A DNA stretch of 64,000 nucleotides from Bisporella sp. PMI_857. Lineage: Eukaryota > Ascomycota > Leotiomycetes > Helotiales > Helotiaceae. The notes under the pieces are model-generated. The model was not told the origin of the DNA and did not search any database. It saw only the letters and a program-made list of their open reading frames with translations. Positions 34,395-47,141 of this stretch are shown in pieces (position 1 is the first letter of the stretch; the number at the start of each line of letters is the position of its first letter). The stretch is from NCBI GenBank assembly GCA_021307315.1, contig JAJSPD010000013.1:310001-374000 (forward strand), written 5' to 3'. The translations under genes were made by a program, and so were the position numbers.

Positions 34395-35543
34395 ATGGAG
34401 TCAGCAATTCTCAGCATAAATGCCTTTCATGATCGTACGCATTTGGAACATGTCTTAGAAGAGATCAGCCATGTTCATGAGTTCCTGCTGGATCAAGATG
34501 CCAAGGGCCTGGAGCAGGTTGGAAAGAATCTGACATCACGTGTAAATGCTGAGGAACTTTCGAAATGCAACCATCTCGAGCCTCATACCACCATCCAAAC
34601 CTTTACCCAAAACGCTTTGTCTGAGCCTTTGTCTGGACAGCCAGAGCTTGATATCGACCATGAGCAACAACAATATTCATCCATTTCAGAAACCCTGCAA
34701 CGAAACACACTTCACAAGCTGCCTCCTGAAATAAGACTCATCATATTTGAGGATGTCCTCGCTATGCAGGACAAACCGGTCCGCAAAGATGGCCGGGACT
34801 GGTTAGGTCGTCCTCGCCTCACACCACCTCTCTTGATTGCCCTTCGTGCCGATCAACCCATGTATCAGGAAGCCTTGGAAATATACTACAGCAAGAATCT
34901 TTTCACTATTTGTATCCACAACTTCACGACTGCTAGAGATGACCTTTTGCCACATGTACTCTCCTTGATTCGGAACCTCAAGATAGAACTCTAGTAAGCT
35001 TCATGCCCCCCGGCCCAAAAATCCCATCAAAGCCAGTAACTAATCTGAACTAGCGTCACCCCTCCTGGGTATGGAGCCAAACACAGCAAAAGATGTAGTG
35101 ATTACGAAGACTTTATTGATAATTTTCTTGATGATCGAGATACACGACTTTCATTCCTCTGTGGCTTAGGCAAACTCATTGTTCAGGTTGGCAGTCAGAG
35201 GTGCCTCTACCAGTCATGTGATAGGAAAAGTAGAGCATTCCACTTGGTTAGACGACTTTTAAGCTTGAGCACTGGGGTAGATGAGCTCACATGCTATCTT
35301 GAGGATGACACCGAATCAGAAGGAGTACAGGAAGAATTGGATACTGTCATGAACGTAAAAGGGGTTCGCCTGGAAGTGCCTTCAAACCCGGGAAGCAGGA
35401 CTTCCAGCCCTCTCCTACTACCTATAACTACTTCGGTTAATCGCTGGGGAAGACAGCATCTACCCAAAATTAAGGAAGCAGAACGCTGGAAATGGAGTGC
35501 CGAGCATGGGAAGGCATTGCAGCTATGCGACACTGAAGTTTGA
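34395..35543 (+). CDS. fungal protein of unknown function (2EXR/F-box-like family), copy A
   Basis: Two exons (34395-34993 and 35054-35543) with a 60-nt intron encode 362 aa; phases fit. The core LHKLPPEIRLIIFEDVLA followed by TPPLLIALRADQPMYQEALEIYY and LIRNLKIEL is the usual layout of fungal F-box-like (2EXR-type) proteins: a leucine-rich LPPEIR helix, then a membrane-free region tracking a residue change in a fungal-specific alpha/beta domain. The first 110 residues contain helical segments (HVLEEISHVHEFLL) without known domain. The neighbour at 36733 has the same order of motifs, so the two look like diverged copies. No biochemical role is known for this family. Confidence 0.65.
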
Positions 35544-36732
35544 ACCATGCTCTGTCGATGATCGGCCGGTATAAGGAAGTCCTGGCGCCAAAAAATTATT
35601 ATTGAGAGACTTAGAATGCCCACTCTATTCCACGAAGGGATACAATCACTAGTTCATTTCTTGATCTAAGCTTCCACGTAGCTGATCCTTAGTAGGATAA
35701 TGAATCATGAAACCACTATCCTGTTTCGTCTTCTACGCGTGTTGTGTGTGCGTAAAACCATTTGGTGAAATAACTATGCGTGCCTGTGCTTTTACAAGAC
35801 AGGCCTCACTTCCTGCTTAGGTCTTGACTTGCGTAACTTTTACAGTATATTCGCGATCACTTATGCATCAATTCTTTGTGCCTTATTGACTTCAGGGAGG
35901 CTTCACGCCTGCTTCCGAAATATCTTGTCTGGTAGTTTAACACATTGTGTTCTTAACTGTTAATCCATTTTATGACTTAAAAATGTTTGGTTCGTTTCAA
36001 CAGATCGAAGTAGCAATACATTGTTAGTCAATCCTATGGCAGTGGACTAAGGAGGCCTGAGGTAACAAGAAATCGTATATACAATAACGAATTCCACTGC
36101 TCTTTTCATCCATTATGTTCCAATCAATTTGCTGGACTGCCCATCGCATCGATAGTGCCTTGTCTTCCATGTATCACAGTAAGAGGCATGCCCAAACAGA
36201 AGCCGCAACCCGTATATATAGAGAGAAGTTTGGCCACAAATTAACAGCCTCAAGGCTACCGCCGTTTATCTAGCTAATTCACCGCGTGATTTGGGTGCAC
36301 CCTTCTTGAGATAATAAACCAACACGATAAACTCAGAAGAACAAACTTTATTCTATCCAACCAACCGCTCCAAACGCAACAAGCTTCGAGTTGCGGGAGC
36401 AATTGCTCATCAATCTTCACATAAAAATCCCCTTAGGATACGCAGGAACTTTCCATCCTCATTTCCCCTTCGCTTTTGCCTCCCATCTACGAGCTTGAGT
36501 CTTTGTTCTTCATTTCATAGAAAGACGCTGCGAGGTAAGTGTATCTTAGACATCAGAATCGCGTTCTCTTTGTTTTTCTGTTTGTGTATAGCGTGCCACA
36601 ACTCATACCCACACATGACTAGCACACAGAGTCATCATCGATCAACAACTTTTGATCCTTGTCGTCTTGGATCTGAGTATCCCCTGTGGGACAGGTGCAT
36701 TCTCCACTTCAGAGTTATTTCCTCTCCACTCC
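35544..36732. other. intergenic stretch, 1.2 kb
   Basis: No gene recognised between the two related genes. The right end, 36350-36700, is CT-rich and is likely the promoter and leader of copy B. Confidence 0.5.
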
Positions 36733-38104
36733 ATGGACCATCATAACGGTTTGAGAAGTTATACTCATGAACGATTAGGGTTTAACCGGTCTTCGATATC
36801 CCAGATTATGGCATCTCTCAATACCACTCTGTCAGATTTAGGTTCTAGCATCATCCGACTCCTCACAATCTTCCCAAAGGATGAATATGATACACTCAGA
36901 AAGCTCTGTGTAGCAGCTAATACAGATCCCGAATTAAAGACTTTGATCGAGTCAGTCGGAAGCAACACGGCAACCGAGGATGAGAACCAACTGTTTCTTG
37001 CAAAAGTGGCAATGTTTGAAGATAAAGAGAAGGGCTTCCATCTGCGGCGTCTCTTCGGAGCACCAGAGGTTCTGCGTATGATCTTTTCGCTCTGTCTATC
37101 CGATACACGAACAACCAAAACCCCTGTCGCCCTTAATAAGAAGGAGACAGTTGGTCATGTCAATGGCTTTGACCGCTATATCACAGTCGTCCCTCCTTTT
37201 GTCATTGCGTTTCGCCCAAATAAAGACCTATATCTGATTGCATTACAAACATTCTACGACAAGATGACAGTGGTTCTAAGTCGGCACACTTGCAGCAGTA
37301 TTGAAAATCTCTCATCCAATGCCCTCGGTATGATTAGAAATGTCAGAATCGACTTTAGGTAATACGCCTCATCAGGCCTAGTTTTCATCATTCCATACTA
37401 ACACATACCGTAGTAATTTCTTTCCAGAGCGTAAGGCAATGAACCGCCATATTGCAAGTTTTGAGGCATTTCTGTGGGACTACATGGCCAACGATAATAA
37501 TAAACTGAATCATATGACAAAAGTCACATCACTGACATTTGTCATGACACACGAGGACTGCCACCTAGCGCGAAACTTTATTACAAAATTCCTAGAGACC
37601 AACGAAAGACTCAAGCAACTCATCATTTGGAACTTGATAACTGATGTCTCCCATTCTGCACTTCGGAAGCTTCCACATGTCGACATGTACAGGCTTTTCC
37701 ACTTCGTTACGCAGCTGCTAGTAGCATCAGGTGTCAGAGGGGAGATGGTTGGCAGTTCATGGACAGCAGAATATCAGTCTCGCCAAGTATCACGAAAGGC
37801 GGATGCGTGGGCTTGGCAAGCTTATCAAGGAAATAATCTGAAGATTGAGGGGAACATTTTACAAGACGGAGGTGCTTGTAGCGAAAGTGTTGGCAGGAGC
37901 GGCTTCGGAAAGTTCGAAAGCAAATTTGACCTTGGCGGGGAACTATCTGATGGGCTCACATGGTGGAAGCGGTATCGAGAGTTCTCTACAATATGCAAGT
38001 CCAAACATCGTGATATCTTTGAGTTGAGGGGTTTCGATGGCGTCACTGAATACAACGAGAGTTTCCACCGCTTGATTGAGGCGGATAGTGGATTCGGAAG
38101 ATAG
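36733..38104 (+). CDS. fungal protein of unknown function (2EXR/F-box-like family), copy B
   Basis: Two exons (36733-37358 and 37414-38104) with a 55-nt intron encode 438 aa with consistent phases. I chose the ATG at 36733; the next in-frame ATG at 36808 would remove 25 residues and is equally possible. The segment GAPEVLRMIFSLCLSD, then PPFVIAFRPNKDLYLIALQTFYD and ALGMIRNVRIDF corresponds motif by motif to copy A, including an intron right after the IRN-x-x-I segment. The C-terminal half differs and is longer (WWKRYREFSTICKSKHRDIF). The conserved intron position supports common descent. Function unknown. Confidence 0.65.
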
Positions 38105-39113
38105 GTGATGGCAGATATATGGGTTATTGACGATGCCTTATGTAAATTACTTGTGTATTATGACTCGGATAGCATTGAGGCAATCAGAGCTGATTGCTGA
38201 TTTTGTTCCTTATCATGTAATTGTGATTTGCTTTAAAATATCATCGAATGCGCTGTTTCGATGACTAACTTTGAAACGCGTTTGGTATATTATAAAAATT
38301 CCCAATGACAACTCTTTTAGATGTTACAAATTCTAGCAAGATGCTTGCTCCACTCCAATATGGGTAAGGATGAATTCGGCTACTAGCTTCGAGGAAAAGG
38401 GGGCAAGAAGTCCTGATTTAGGTTAGATCTCTGTCGCTTAACAAAAGCTTGAACTCACAACGGTAACCTCTCTGCACTTTCCCCACCCCTCATCGCGTCT
38501 GGAATCCTATAGGGCAAAGAGCAGGACGGCGATTCGCCCTTAATACTTTTTCGTTTGTTAAAAAAGAGGCTACTGTACGATTCCTCTAATCTCCTCCTCT
38601 GTGATCTGCCTCACTAAAACTAGTATGTCCGTGACGAAACCTTAGCTGAAAGCGCCTCTCGCAGGGGGTGACCCATAGCAGGCCAATAACAATCTAAGCT
38701 TTGACTTGGCAAACAAGCACCCATGGACGGGGCTGAAATTGGGTATTGCAAATGGTTAAACTTCTTAATGCCTAGCCTTGCTACACTGAGGAGGTTTGTG
38801 TGGAAAACCCTGAACAGATATTCTGCGCCAATCGCATACCATCAATCTGATCATTAGATCAGGTGACCCCGTGTCTCCACGGCAGAACACACCCCCGACT
38901 GACACAAATTCTCTCAGCCGTCCCCAAACTAGGTAAGGTAATAGCTGGTCTCCTTATACTGTTTTTAGATCATGCAATCAATGATTGGCCTATTATTCTC
39001 TGTTCCCGCATGTAAGTGCATGTCATGAATTGAGCGGCAGCCGTTTTTCTTGCGGTAGTACAGCTTTGTCTCCCTCTCCCTCATTTTTTTTTTTCGAAAT
39101 ACATATTTTCATA
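38105..39113. other. intergenic stretch, 1 kb
   Basis: AT-rich at the left (3' end of copy B) and CT-rich with a poly-T run at 39087-39097 just before the next start codon. No additional gene seen. Confidence 0.5.
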
Positions 39114-40838
39114 ATGAGCGGCTTTAGGCCATACATCTTTTTGTTTGTGGCGACTTTTGTCGGTGCAGATGTGGTATATATCACCGACCTCCCAGCCTTT
39201 TCATTACTTGCTCCTTGTGCCGCCTATGCGGTTTCCTATGGTGTCAGTAGCTTCGCGAGGGAGGGTTGCCCAGCAGATGTTACCGCGTTTGAATCTTGCG
39301 TTTGTACAAAAGATTCAAACTCCGCAGCGATTTCCGCAGACATATCAAGCAGTGTCTTAAGCAGCTGTGGGGCTACCGCATCTGAAGATGTGGCAAGCGC
39401 ATCCGCTGTGCTAAACAACTATTGCGAGCAAGACAAGAATCTGACGCCGTTTCCTGCATTGACAAATTCAGTCACGCAGTATATTGAAGACCTCCCTGCT
39501 TGGTCAGACCTGGGACCATGTGCCGCATATGCGTTGTCATATGTTGTGAAGTCTATGACCTACGATAAATGTCCACCAGCTGCGTCTGCTATGGTTTCAT
39601 GCGCTTGTCTCAAGAACCAAAATTCACTATTGATCAGTGGCGAGATAAATAAGTCGGTCTTCTCGTCTTGCGGCACAACGCACTCCGCAGATGTTTCATC
39701 CGCTCATGCTGTCTTTGCTGGATATTGTGGCCTCAATAATGGAACGAGCAGCTTTCCAACACCAAGTCCCCTAAAGGGAGACATGACGTATTATATCACT
39801 GATATGGCCGAATATTCATCGCTTGCTCCATGTGCAAGAAGCGCTATCTACTACGACGCGCTCTATAGCTTAACCTACAGTGATTGTCCGAGTGCCCCGG
39901 GAATGTTGGCGTCCTGCGCATGCTCAAAAGACGGGAACTTTGGCTCGATCTCCACCGAGATTATCAAAGATGTGCGATCCTCTTGTGCTTCAACTGCCAA
40001 TGCGGATATTACTAGCGCTCTGGCTGTACTTGACCTTTATTGCAGCGCTGCAAATGGTCTAGTCACTCCCCAGGGTATTACAAACTCGGGTATGTATCTA
40101 TATAAAGTCAGGGTTTTGCCATACTGACTGTTGGTAGTGGCAACTACTGCATACTCGAATGGCGGTTCCAATCCAACGGGCACTAGTGGGAAAACACCTG
40201 CCACTAAAGCAGGGTCAACAGGAACTTCATTCGCAAGCGAAACGAGCAGCTCCAGCTCATCCGGGAACAACAGTGACACTACGATTGTTGGTAGAAAACT
40301 CCCTATGGGCGCAATCATCGGAGGATCTGTTGGTGCAGCAATTATTATTGGTTTGATTATATTCGGTGGTTGGCGATACCGTCGAAGCCGCTTCAACAAA
40401 CCAAAACCAAACCCTGCCAACCAAGCATCCGATTTTCCACCCGACTACAACGGAAAAGCCGAACTAGCATCTACTTCCGTCACTCCACTGCCCGCCAAGG
40501 ACTTCAAGCCAGCGCCCAGTCCAATATCTCCCGGTGTGTCACCGATCACGCAAGAAAAACCAAGCGAGATGCAAGCGCCTCCTGCTCCGTATCATCCAGT
40601 GGCACCTGGGACACCAAACGCGCCTCCACCACAGCAAGGCTATGGATATCAGCAGAATTATCCGCAGCAACCGGGGCCGCACGCCACGGAAATGCAAGCT
40701 GGATGGGCAGGGTATGGACAGGCGATAGAGATGCATGGGCAACCACAGGATCCGAGATATGAGATGAGTGGGGTGAGTTCGAATATGAACCAGGGGCCAT
40801 ATTATGAGATGCCTGGACAGCATCAGTGGTCGCGGTGA
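39114..40838 (+). CDS. type I membrane protein with three six-cysteine modules
   Basis: Two exons (39114-40089 and 40138-40838) with a 48-nt intron encode 558 aa. The ATG at 39114 gives a signal peptide (MSGFRPYIFLFVATFVGAD). Three tandem modules follow with cysteines at 35/52/62/64/85/104, 136/153/163/165/186/205 and 240/258/268/270/291/310. Spacing is nearly invariant: C-x16/17-C-x9-C-x-C-x20-C-x18-C. Each module opens with a Y-I-x-D motif and contains SC-x-C-x-K and DV/DI-x-SA. A Ser/Thr-rich stalk leads to one membrane segment (GAIIGGSVGAAIIIGLIIFG, about 430-450), then a basic stop-transfer RYRRSR and a Pro/Gln/Tyr-rich cytosolic tail. The CxC core recalls CFEM domains, but with six rather than eight cysteines. 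A wall-facing sensor or haem/ligand binder is possible. Not a recognised named family. Confidence 0.8.
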
Positions 40839-41581
40839 TATTCACTTTAATTCGAAATTATGAAGAATAAGTTACCATGGAGGTCATAGATGAAAGCCGT
40901 GCGAACTGGAGTCGGGAAAGTCGGCATCAACAGGAGATACTGAAGATACTATATGAATTGTAGTTGTATACGATTGCAGGCGAACCATGTAAAGATGGAT
41001 GGGCCCGTGGAGTTTGGGAGAAGCGTATGTGCATTGCAGTAATGCTGTGGTGACTTTGTTAATATTAGATGACAATGCCAAACAGAATTTATTGAAGGGC
41101 TGTGCCTAACATGTGCTAATTTGAGTATTTATCTACTGCTCTGAATTGTACATGGTAAGTGGATCAATCTACTATTTCCCACTATATTTGCTCCGCGCTT
41201 TGCGAGCTACAACAACAAGCTCACCGTTGTCCAGGATGACCTCGGCTTACAGACCAACCAGGAACAATTTCTTCATTCTTCACTCATGCCAAAAGGTTCT
41301 GATGGTCATATCAGACTCGAAATATCCAATAAGCTCTTCCCGACTCTTGTACACATTCGTCACTTAGTTGAGCCTAGATTGAGTCAATAAATGCAATGAG
41401 TTACCAGCTGTGAGATGTTGAATATCAAATAGGATCATGATTGCCTTATAGTTGCCTCACTTCAATTCTATCTGCACACATTTCTACTCCAAATCGACAA
41501 ACGGTGCCACGAAGTATTTGGGCCACCGTGCGGCATATTGCAGCCTTGCTTCCAACATCGCCTCATCACTAAATACTCAAG
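40839..41581. other. intergenic stretch
   Basis: 743 bp between convergent genes. Short frames without domains; the 3' ends of both neighbours lie here. Confidence 0.5.
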
Positions 41582-41986
41582 TCAGTCATCTTTTCTGATA
41601 TGAAGCCATATGGCGAGTAGGAGAACGTACAAGAGGACCAACGACATTTCGAATTGCCTTCGCTTTTCCTCCATCTCAGCTCGACCTCCTCCACCCCGCT
41701 CCACCATCCGAAGCTCCGCCTCGGCGTGACGCTTTCCTTCTCCATATGCCAGGATATTGTCATTGATGTGCTCTGGGATTAACGCTCGGTTGGTGTCTCG
41801 GCTGGCAATATTCCTGGCCCAGAGCCTAACAGCTTCCTTGCAGGTCTGAGCCCGCAGATGGGTACACAATTCGCCGTAGAGGCTTCTGCCATATTGGCGT
41901 GCGTCTTCCACCTAGTTTGGTTAGTTGTCGGGCTAGAGAAGCTTAAGAAGATATCCTACATTCTCTTCTGGTACCAAGTGCTCCAT
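41582..41986 (-). CDS. small hypothetical protein with one C-terminal membrane segment
   Basis: Two exons (41960-41986 and 41582-41911) joined by a 48-nt intron encode 118 aa from an ATG at 41986. The first 85 residues are hydrophilic and helical (EDARQYGRSLYGELCTHLRA, then a charged ERGGGGRAEMEEKRRQ coil), and the end is one hydrophobic segment (SLVLLYVLLLAIWLHI) followed by RKDD. That is the plan of a tail-anchored protein of the ER or mitochondrial surface. I recognise no family. Support comes from a clean splice and a sensible membrane segment; the gene could still be a chance reading frame. Confidence 0.5.
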
Positions 41987-44900
41987 CGCTGGTAATATCT
42001 TGAGATTGAGGTAACGGTAGTATTTTGATTTGCTTGTGGGTTGAGAAGCGAAGCATTGGAGCTGAGCTGCTTTACCATCTCAATCCACAAATGTGTTTGA
42101 CGGCTGAGCGATATCTCCTATCGTTTTGCGCACGAGGCTCCCCTATCAATAATTCAAGCTCTTTCCATGGCTCTCACCACTTCAAACTAAACCAAACGCC
42201 GACCTAAACAGTATAAAGAATTCGTCAACCATTCAACCTCAACGATGGCCACTGAGAGGGGCGGTGATCTTCTCAACAGCACTGCGGCCGTCAATCGCGC
42301 CATCCCAAACCAAGGCACATCGAGGTGTTCAGCAAGTCCTATGTTATTTAATTAAAGACTGGCGCCCATCAGAGCGTTGATCTCAACACAATTTCAGGAA
42401 ACACGAGGTTTATATACGCATTCAATGCGCCTTATATTTGAGATAGAGGGCAGGGTTAGAGATTCAGATGAATACTGAGCCAAGATAGTGCCAATGCATT
42501 GAGTAGAAGAATGACCACCACTCGCTGATGACTTGGTAAGCTGCTCTTGAGTCCACCAATCTTTCTTTTCTCACTCTTGCCCTGACTAGCGGGCGTATGT
42601 TAAAAGACGTGAAGGATGTGCCAAGAACCCATCAACATTTATGTCAAGGATATGGCCAAGGAATAAACCAAATTCACGGCTCCCGATTTCGTGATACAAA
42701 TGCCCGCCATGGGCTGCATATTGGTGATGAACCCAGCAATCCTACTGCTCTCCATCGCCTAGAAAGTGCTCGAAGCAATTATCTAAGCTGCTCGGGACGA
42801 GTCACAGCCATCACAAGCACCAGCATTTGCAAGAGCTAGATATGGCAGTTTGTGTAACCAGCCAAAGGAATCTATCAGTATCCACAGTCCTTCATATAGA
42901 CGATACAAGGACAAAGTCTTACATATCTTATCATTCTTTACCCGAGCTGTACGGGCCGAGACAGTGCCATAGAAGTTCTACACAAGTGTTCGCCCATAGC
43001 TTCTGGACTTGGGATGACCCGGCAGCCAACTCACGGCTCGCCGGAAACCACGATGTATGGCGGTCTTCTAAGTCGAGAGATTCATTGTTCATGGTGGTTG
43101 ATACTAATCTCAAACTGAGATTAGTATACTGGCATGGAGTCCCATACGAGTTGCGGGAAACTTCACGACAGAACGATCAACCTGCTAGCCATGGCTCGAG
43201 CTTAACCTGCAGTTCAAGATCTCTCTGTCTTCATCTGTGCGGCTTTGCCTGATGAGCTAAATATTGAGACGACGAATCTTCCTTGCAATGACAGATGAAT
43301 GTATTAGCTGTCACTGGAATATGCCGATTCTGGTTGCTGGTTTGTTTAGCTACTCAATGTCCTCCAGCTGCTCAGGACCCACAGATTCTTGAACGGATTC
43401 TGTCAATACGTTTCGCATATTGCGCCCCCCGGTACCAGCAAGCTTCAGTATTCTGATTTTGCTTCAGGTCTCGATTCCCATTCCTCCGCCGCGGAGTTAC
43501 CTTGCGCAGTGTCTTTGTGATGAAGATATTATCAATCCATTGACCTTCATCCTAGTCACAGGAGCCACATCTGCTCTGTAAGACCCCTATAAGACACAGC
43601 GGGAAGACTTGCTCATGAAGCCTTATCAACTAACCAACAGGTGACGGTAGGGGCAGCCGCCCCTTCTTTCTTCTTGAATAACTTCTTCAGGATGGCTATG
43701 TATTTGTGCTTCTCTGAAACGGGTGCTGGAAATGTATATTTCTGTCATCATCTCTATCAGAATGGCACGTTTAGTCTCAAAAGCTCTCTACTGAGAATAA
43801 TCATGGTACTCTGGGGCTTGAATTGTACCAAAAGAAAAGACATAGCGTTTCTGAGCTCTTTATATCATACGTATCTCCCTACCGGTGATGGCTTTCTCAA
43901 CTATATTCCAAATATCTCTCCTTTGGCGAATGACTGCGGCGCGGAATTACGCGCGTCGCCGAGCTGCAGCCTACGGAAAGGCTGCTGGAAGGGTCGAGCC
44001 TAGCCAAGTCGATAGAGTCATCTATAAATAAATCAGATTCTACCATGCCTCCGCCTGGCTCTGAGATCATATATTCAGGGCAAGTGTGAATCTGGCAGAT
44101 ACTCCATGGAATAATGGCGTTCGAGAGTATCTGGGAACATCAGGTCGTACACTACTTTTTGAGCTCGTGATATGTGGGAAGGTATCGGGGTGATTCTTTG
44201 ATGCTTTCCTCGACCGCTGACGAATATAGGAAGGCGCCGATGTTGCATGGCAAGTAGCCGAAATAAGGCGTTAGTACAGAAAATTGTCTTGTCATTGAGT
44301 GGGCTATTCCGATCTAGACCTGTCCAGTGGCATAGAAGGAGTTTGGTCATTTATTTAACTTACAACAGCTGTTTGTTCCTGGACGCATATATATAACTTA
44401 CGGAAAGTTGGGTGGTTGTCACGGGAGATCTGATACATCTATGGATCTGGGCTAGGTGAATTTGAGAAGAAGTAGCATATGTTTAGTATGGATAAAATAT
44501 GTTGATTGAGGATGAGCGAGTATCCGTCCCGCAAGCGTCAGCAAGTTTATGACAAGTCTGTGATCGTCCAAAGAGCCTGTTAAAGTTCACCAGGAGTAAG
44601 AAGATGATCGCAGACGAGAACCATTCCATACTGACTATTCGCTAGAGTTGGACGCGAGATGGAGGGGTGCTTCGAGGGCTAGACCATGTGATGGAGACTG
44701 TAATGGCAGAGGATGGGCTGATGGAGAATTTGTCGACGAGACCTGTGACCTGTTCTTAGTCCTCAGTTTGATGCCCGTTCACAAGCCTTCGAGCTTCAGC
44801 AAGCTGTGGGCTGGTCGCCTTTCACCCCTGTCAAGCGCATTGTCAAACTGAAGATCATTGCTGCCGTATAAAGAATCCTCAAAAAGAAATTTGATATGTA

Positions 44901-45980
44901 GATATGATGATTGATTGACAAGTTGTGGAGATCACCTGGTATTGTTCTCGGTCTTGATTAATGGAGCTTTGGGTTCTATTTTGACCTTGCTTCTACCTGC
45001 TTCGCGAGAATTCCATAACCGCCCGCTGCCTTTGCATTTTAGGCGAATCCTCGTGATTTTGATATTCTGTCAGCCTGTTAGGCTAGTAGAGTACAGCACA
45101 AGGTCCCACATACTTCAAGTGACCAGTTCTAGGCTGTATGAAGGCCTAAACCAAGAAACAATGAACCACTTCCCTCAGAATGATATTGAACAGTATCGTT
45201 GTGCGTTTTATCTTATACGGATGTGTCTTGCTCTTAACCCATATTTCTCAGCTTCAAGTTTACTGGCCTTGAAGCATATGTGCAAACAGAGCAAAGGCAT
45301 TTGTCCAGAAGGATACTTAGATTCTTGAAACATATTAGACCATGGCATATAGAACAAGCTTTACAAGGTTGGAGACCATTTGTCTATTGCCGTATTAGGG
45401 TATTGAAGATGAAATCATCATGCTGTCTGTGATAACGACTTCAAATCGTATGTAACAGACAAGTAGGAATGCGAGCCTACCCTATCTTTGTTATTATAGC
45501 CCAAGTAAATACAAAAGCAGAAACGATAGTTAAGTCTAATTTTCCAAGAAGCGGCTGTGCTTGGATAAACTTAAGCAAGGCTTCACAACGGTTGATTAAG
45601 GACTTTGTTCTGGTAATGATCTATTGGCAATGGGGACTTTGCTTTCATTAAAGCAAATATCGAAGGGCCTGGATCGAGAGAATACATACAATACTGTAAC
45701 ATATGATGATGATGTGCGGAACAAACGCAACAGACCAGCTACCCGGATATCGTTAATGAAAGCACCGACAACAACGCAAACTCAAGAAGACGCTATAGAA
45801 ACCCTACATAAAAAATATGCTCTGAAAATTGAAGCTCAGATCTAATGCTTTGTCTGCATAAGGGCTTTCAAGATTATGCTGACAGAGAGAATACGAATAC
45901 AAGAAAGAAAATGGGTATCATAGCTTTTTATTCCCCCCCAACACCATTTCCTCAAGCCGTAATTGCCTGGAAAGAAACTC
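41987..45980. other. gene-poor stretch, 4 kb
   Basis: The longest gene desert of the window. Many short frames (42597-43252, 43641-44003, 44915-45328) appear on both strands, but none has a domain, a convincing splice pattern or coding-like composition. It contains the perfect palindrome at 43101-43127. An ATG at 42245 opens a 36-codon frame (MATERGGDLLNSTAAVNR) of unclear meaning. Decayed mobile DNA is possible, but no terminal repeats or transposase remnants were seen. Confidence 0.5.
43101..43127. repeat. perfect 12-bp inverted repeat with 3-nt loop
   Basis: Arms 43101-43112 (ATACTAATCTCA) and 43116-43127 (the exact complement) flank AAC. It could form a hairpin or cruciform, or serve as a dyad binding site. 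It sits inside the 4-kb gene-poor stretch. Confidence 0.65.
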
Positions 45981-46574
45981 TCAAATCCTATCATCACTCT
46001 CCACTACCCTTGCTTCAATGATCTTCACCTCCTCCTTCGGCCTATCCTCAGCTCCCGTCGGCACCAGTCCCATTCTCTTGACGACCGGCAATCCGCTCTT
46101 CACCCGTCCAAAAATTGTATGCTTGCCATCCAGCCACGGAGTCGGTGCTAAGGTAATGAAGAACTGGCTTCCATTTGTGTTTGGTCCGCTATTTGCCATA
46201 CTCAGGATACCGGCACCTGTATGTTTTAGAGAAGGGGAAATCTCGTCCTCAAATTTGTCACCATAGATGCTGGTTCCGCCTCTGCCGGTCCCGGTAGGAT
46301 CCCCGGTTTGCAGCATGAAGTTCGGGATTATGCGATGGAAGATTATGTTTGCGTAGTAACCGCGCTCGACGAGAGTCTTGAAGTTCTTGCAGGTCTGCGC
46401 TAGGTTAGTGGTGGGACTGCATGAGAAGAAAAGAGACTAACCTTAGGGGCATGATCGTGGTAAAGCTCAACAGTAATCGTACCCTGTAAATTGGTTAGAG
46501 CAAAGGCAATGAGAGGTAGTTATGGGTCCTTGCGGAAATACCATGGTGGTTTGTATTGCAATGTTTGTTGCCAT
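45981..46574 (-). CDS. cyclophilin-type peptidyl-prolyl isomerase (PPIL1-like)
   Basis: Three exons (46542-46574, 46442-46483, 45981-46394) encode 162 aa with consistent phases. The whole protein is one cyclophilin domain. The active-site run [20 protein letters not shown] contains the catalytic Arg and Phe residues; [20 protein letters not shown] supplies the substrate pocket with the tryptophan that cyclosporin contacts. Length and the opening [19 protein letters not shown] match the PPIL1 class, a component of the active spliceosome that binds SKIP/Prp45. No signal or organelle presequence is present. A general cytosolic role is the alternative. Confidence 0.93.
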
Positions 46575-47141
46575 GATGTGGTATCTCTGATGGTAAAGAT
46601 CACAACTAAGATATTATGACTTTGAACTTCTCCAATGGTATTCTTGAGGCACCAGGTTCGCTATGGATCGTTACACAGGTATCAGTAGTAAGTATTATTG
46701 TTGTTCAAAAAGGCTTGATAGATACTGGCTAGATTTGCAGCCGTCTTAACAAGGCTGAGAGAAATCATAAATACACTAGCTACATCGCCTAAACTTCGGC
46801 ACGCCACATTATGATAATCCTTGTCTCATACAAATCATTGTCTTGTCTACCTACGGTACCTAATCCTGAATTACTTTCCACATTCTATACTTTGAAAACT
46901 ATCATCGTGCAGCCATCAGCCTTAATATACTCGCTCTAAGGTTTGAAACTGTTGTATAGTTTGGAGCAATTACTACCATTTCAATAGATATTAATTTTCT
47001 TGTAAGTTCACCTACGTGTTCACCCAAGTCAAAAAAGTATCGAGAGAAGGCATGGTTTTTCCTTGACCTCACTATGGAATGATGTTACTCCAACTTTATT
47101 ATTTCTGGGTTCTAACTTGAATTTTAGGCTATTCTTCCATC
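46575..47141. promoter_or_regulatory. divergent promoter between cyclophilin and signal peptide peptidase genes
   Basis: 567 bp between two divergent starts, so it must hold both promoters and leaders. AT-rich; no coding frame. No specific site can be named by eye. Confidence 0.5.

Noticed and set aside
43641..44003. 120-codon plus-strand frame in the gene desert
   Set aside because: No domain, no intron pattern, composition like the surrounding non-coding DNA.
44915..45328. 137-codon plus-strand frame
   Set aside because: No recognisable motif or neighbouring exon; most likely accidental.
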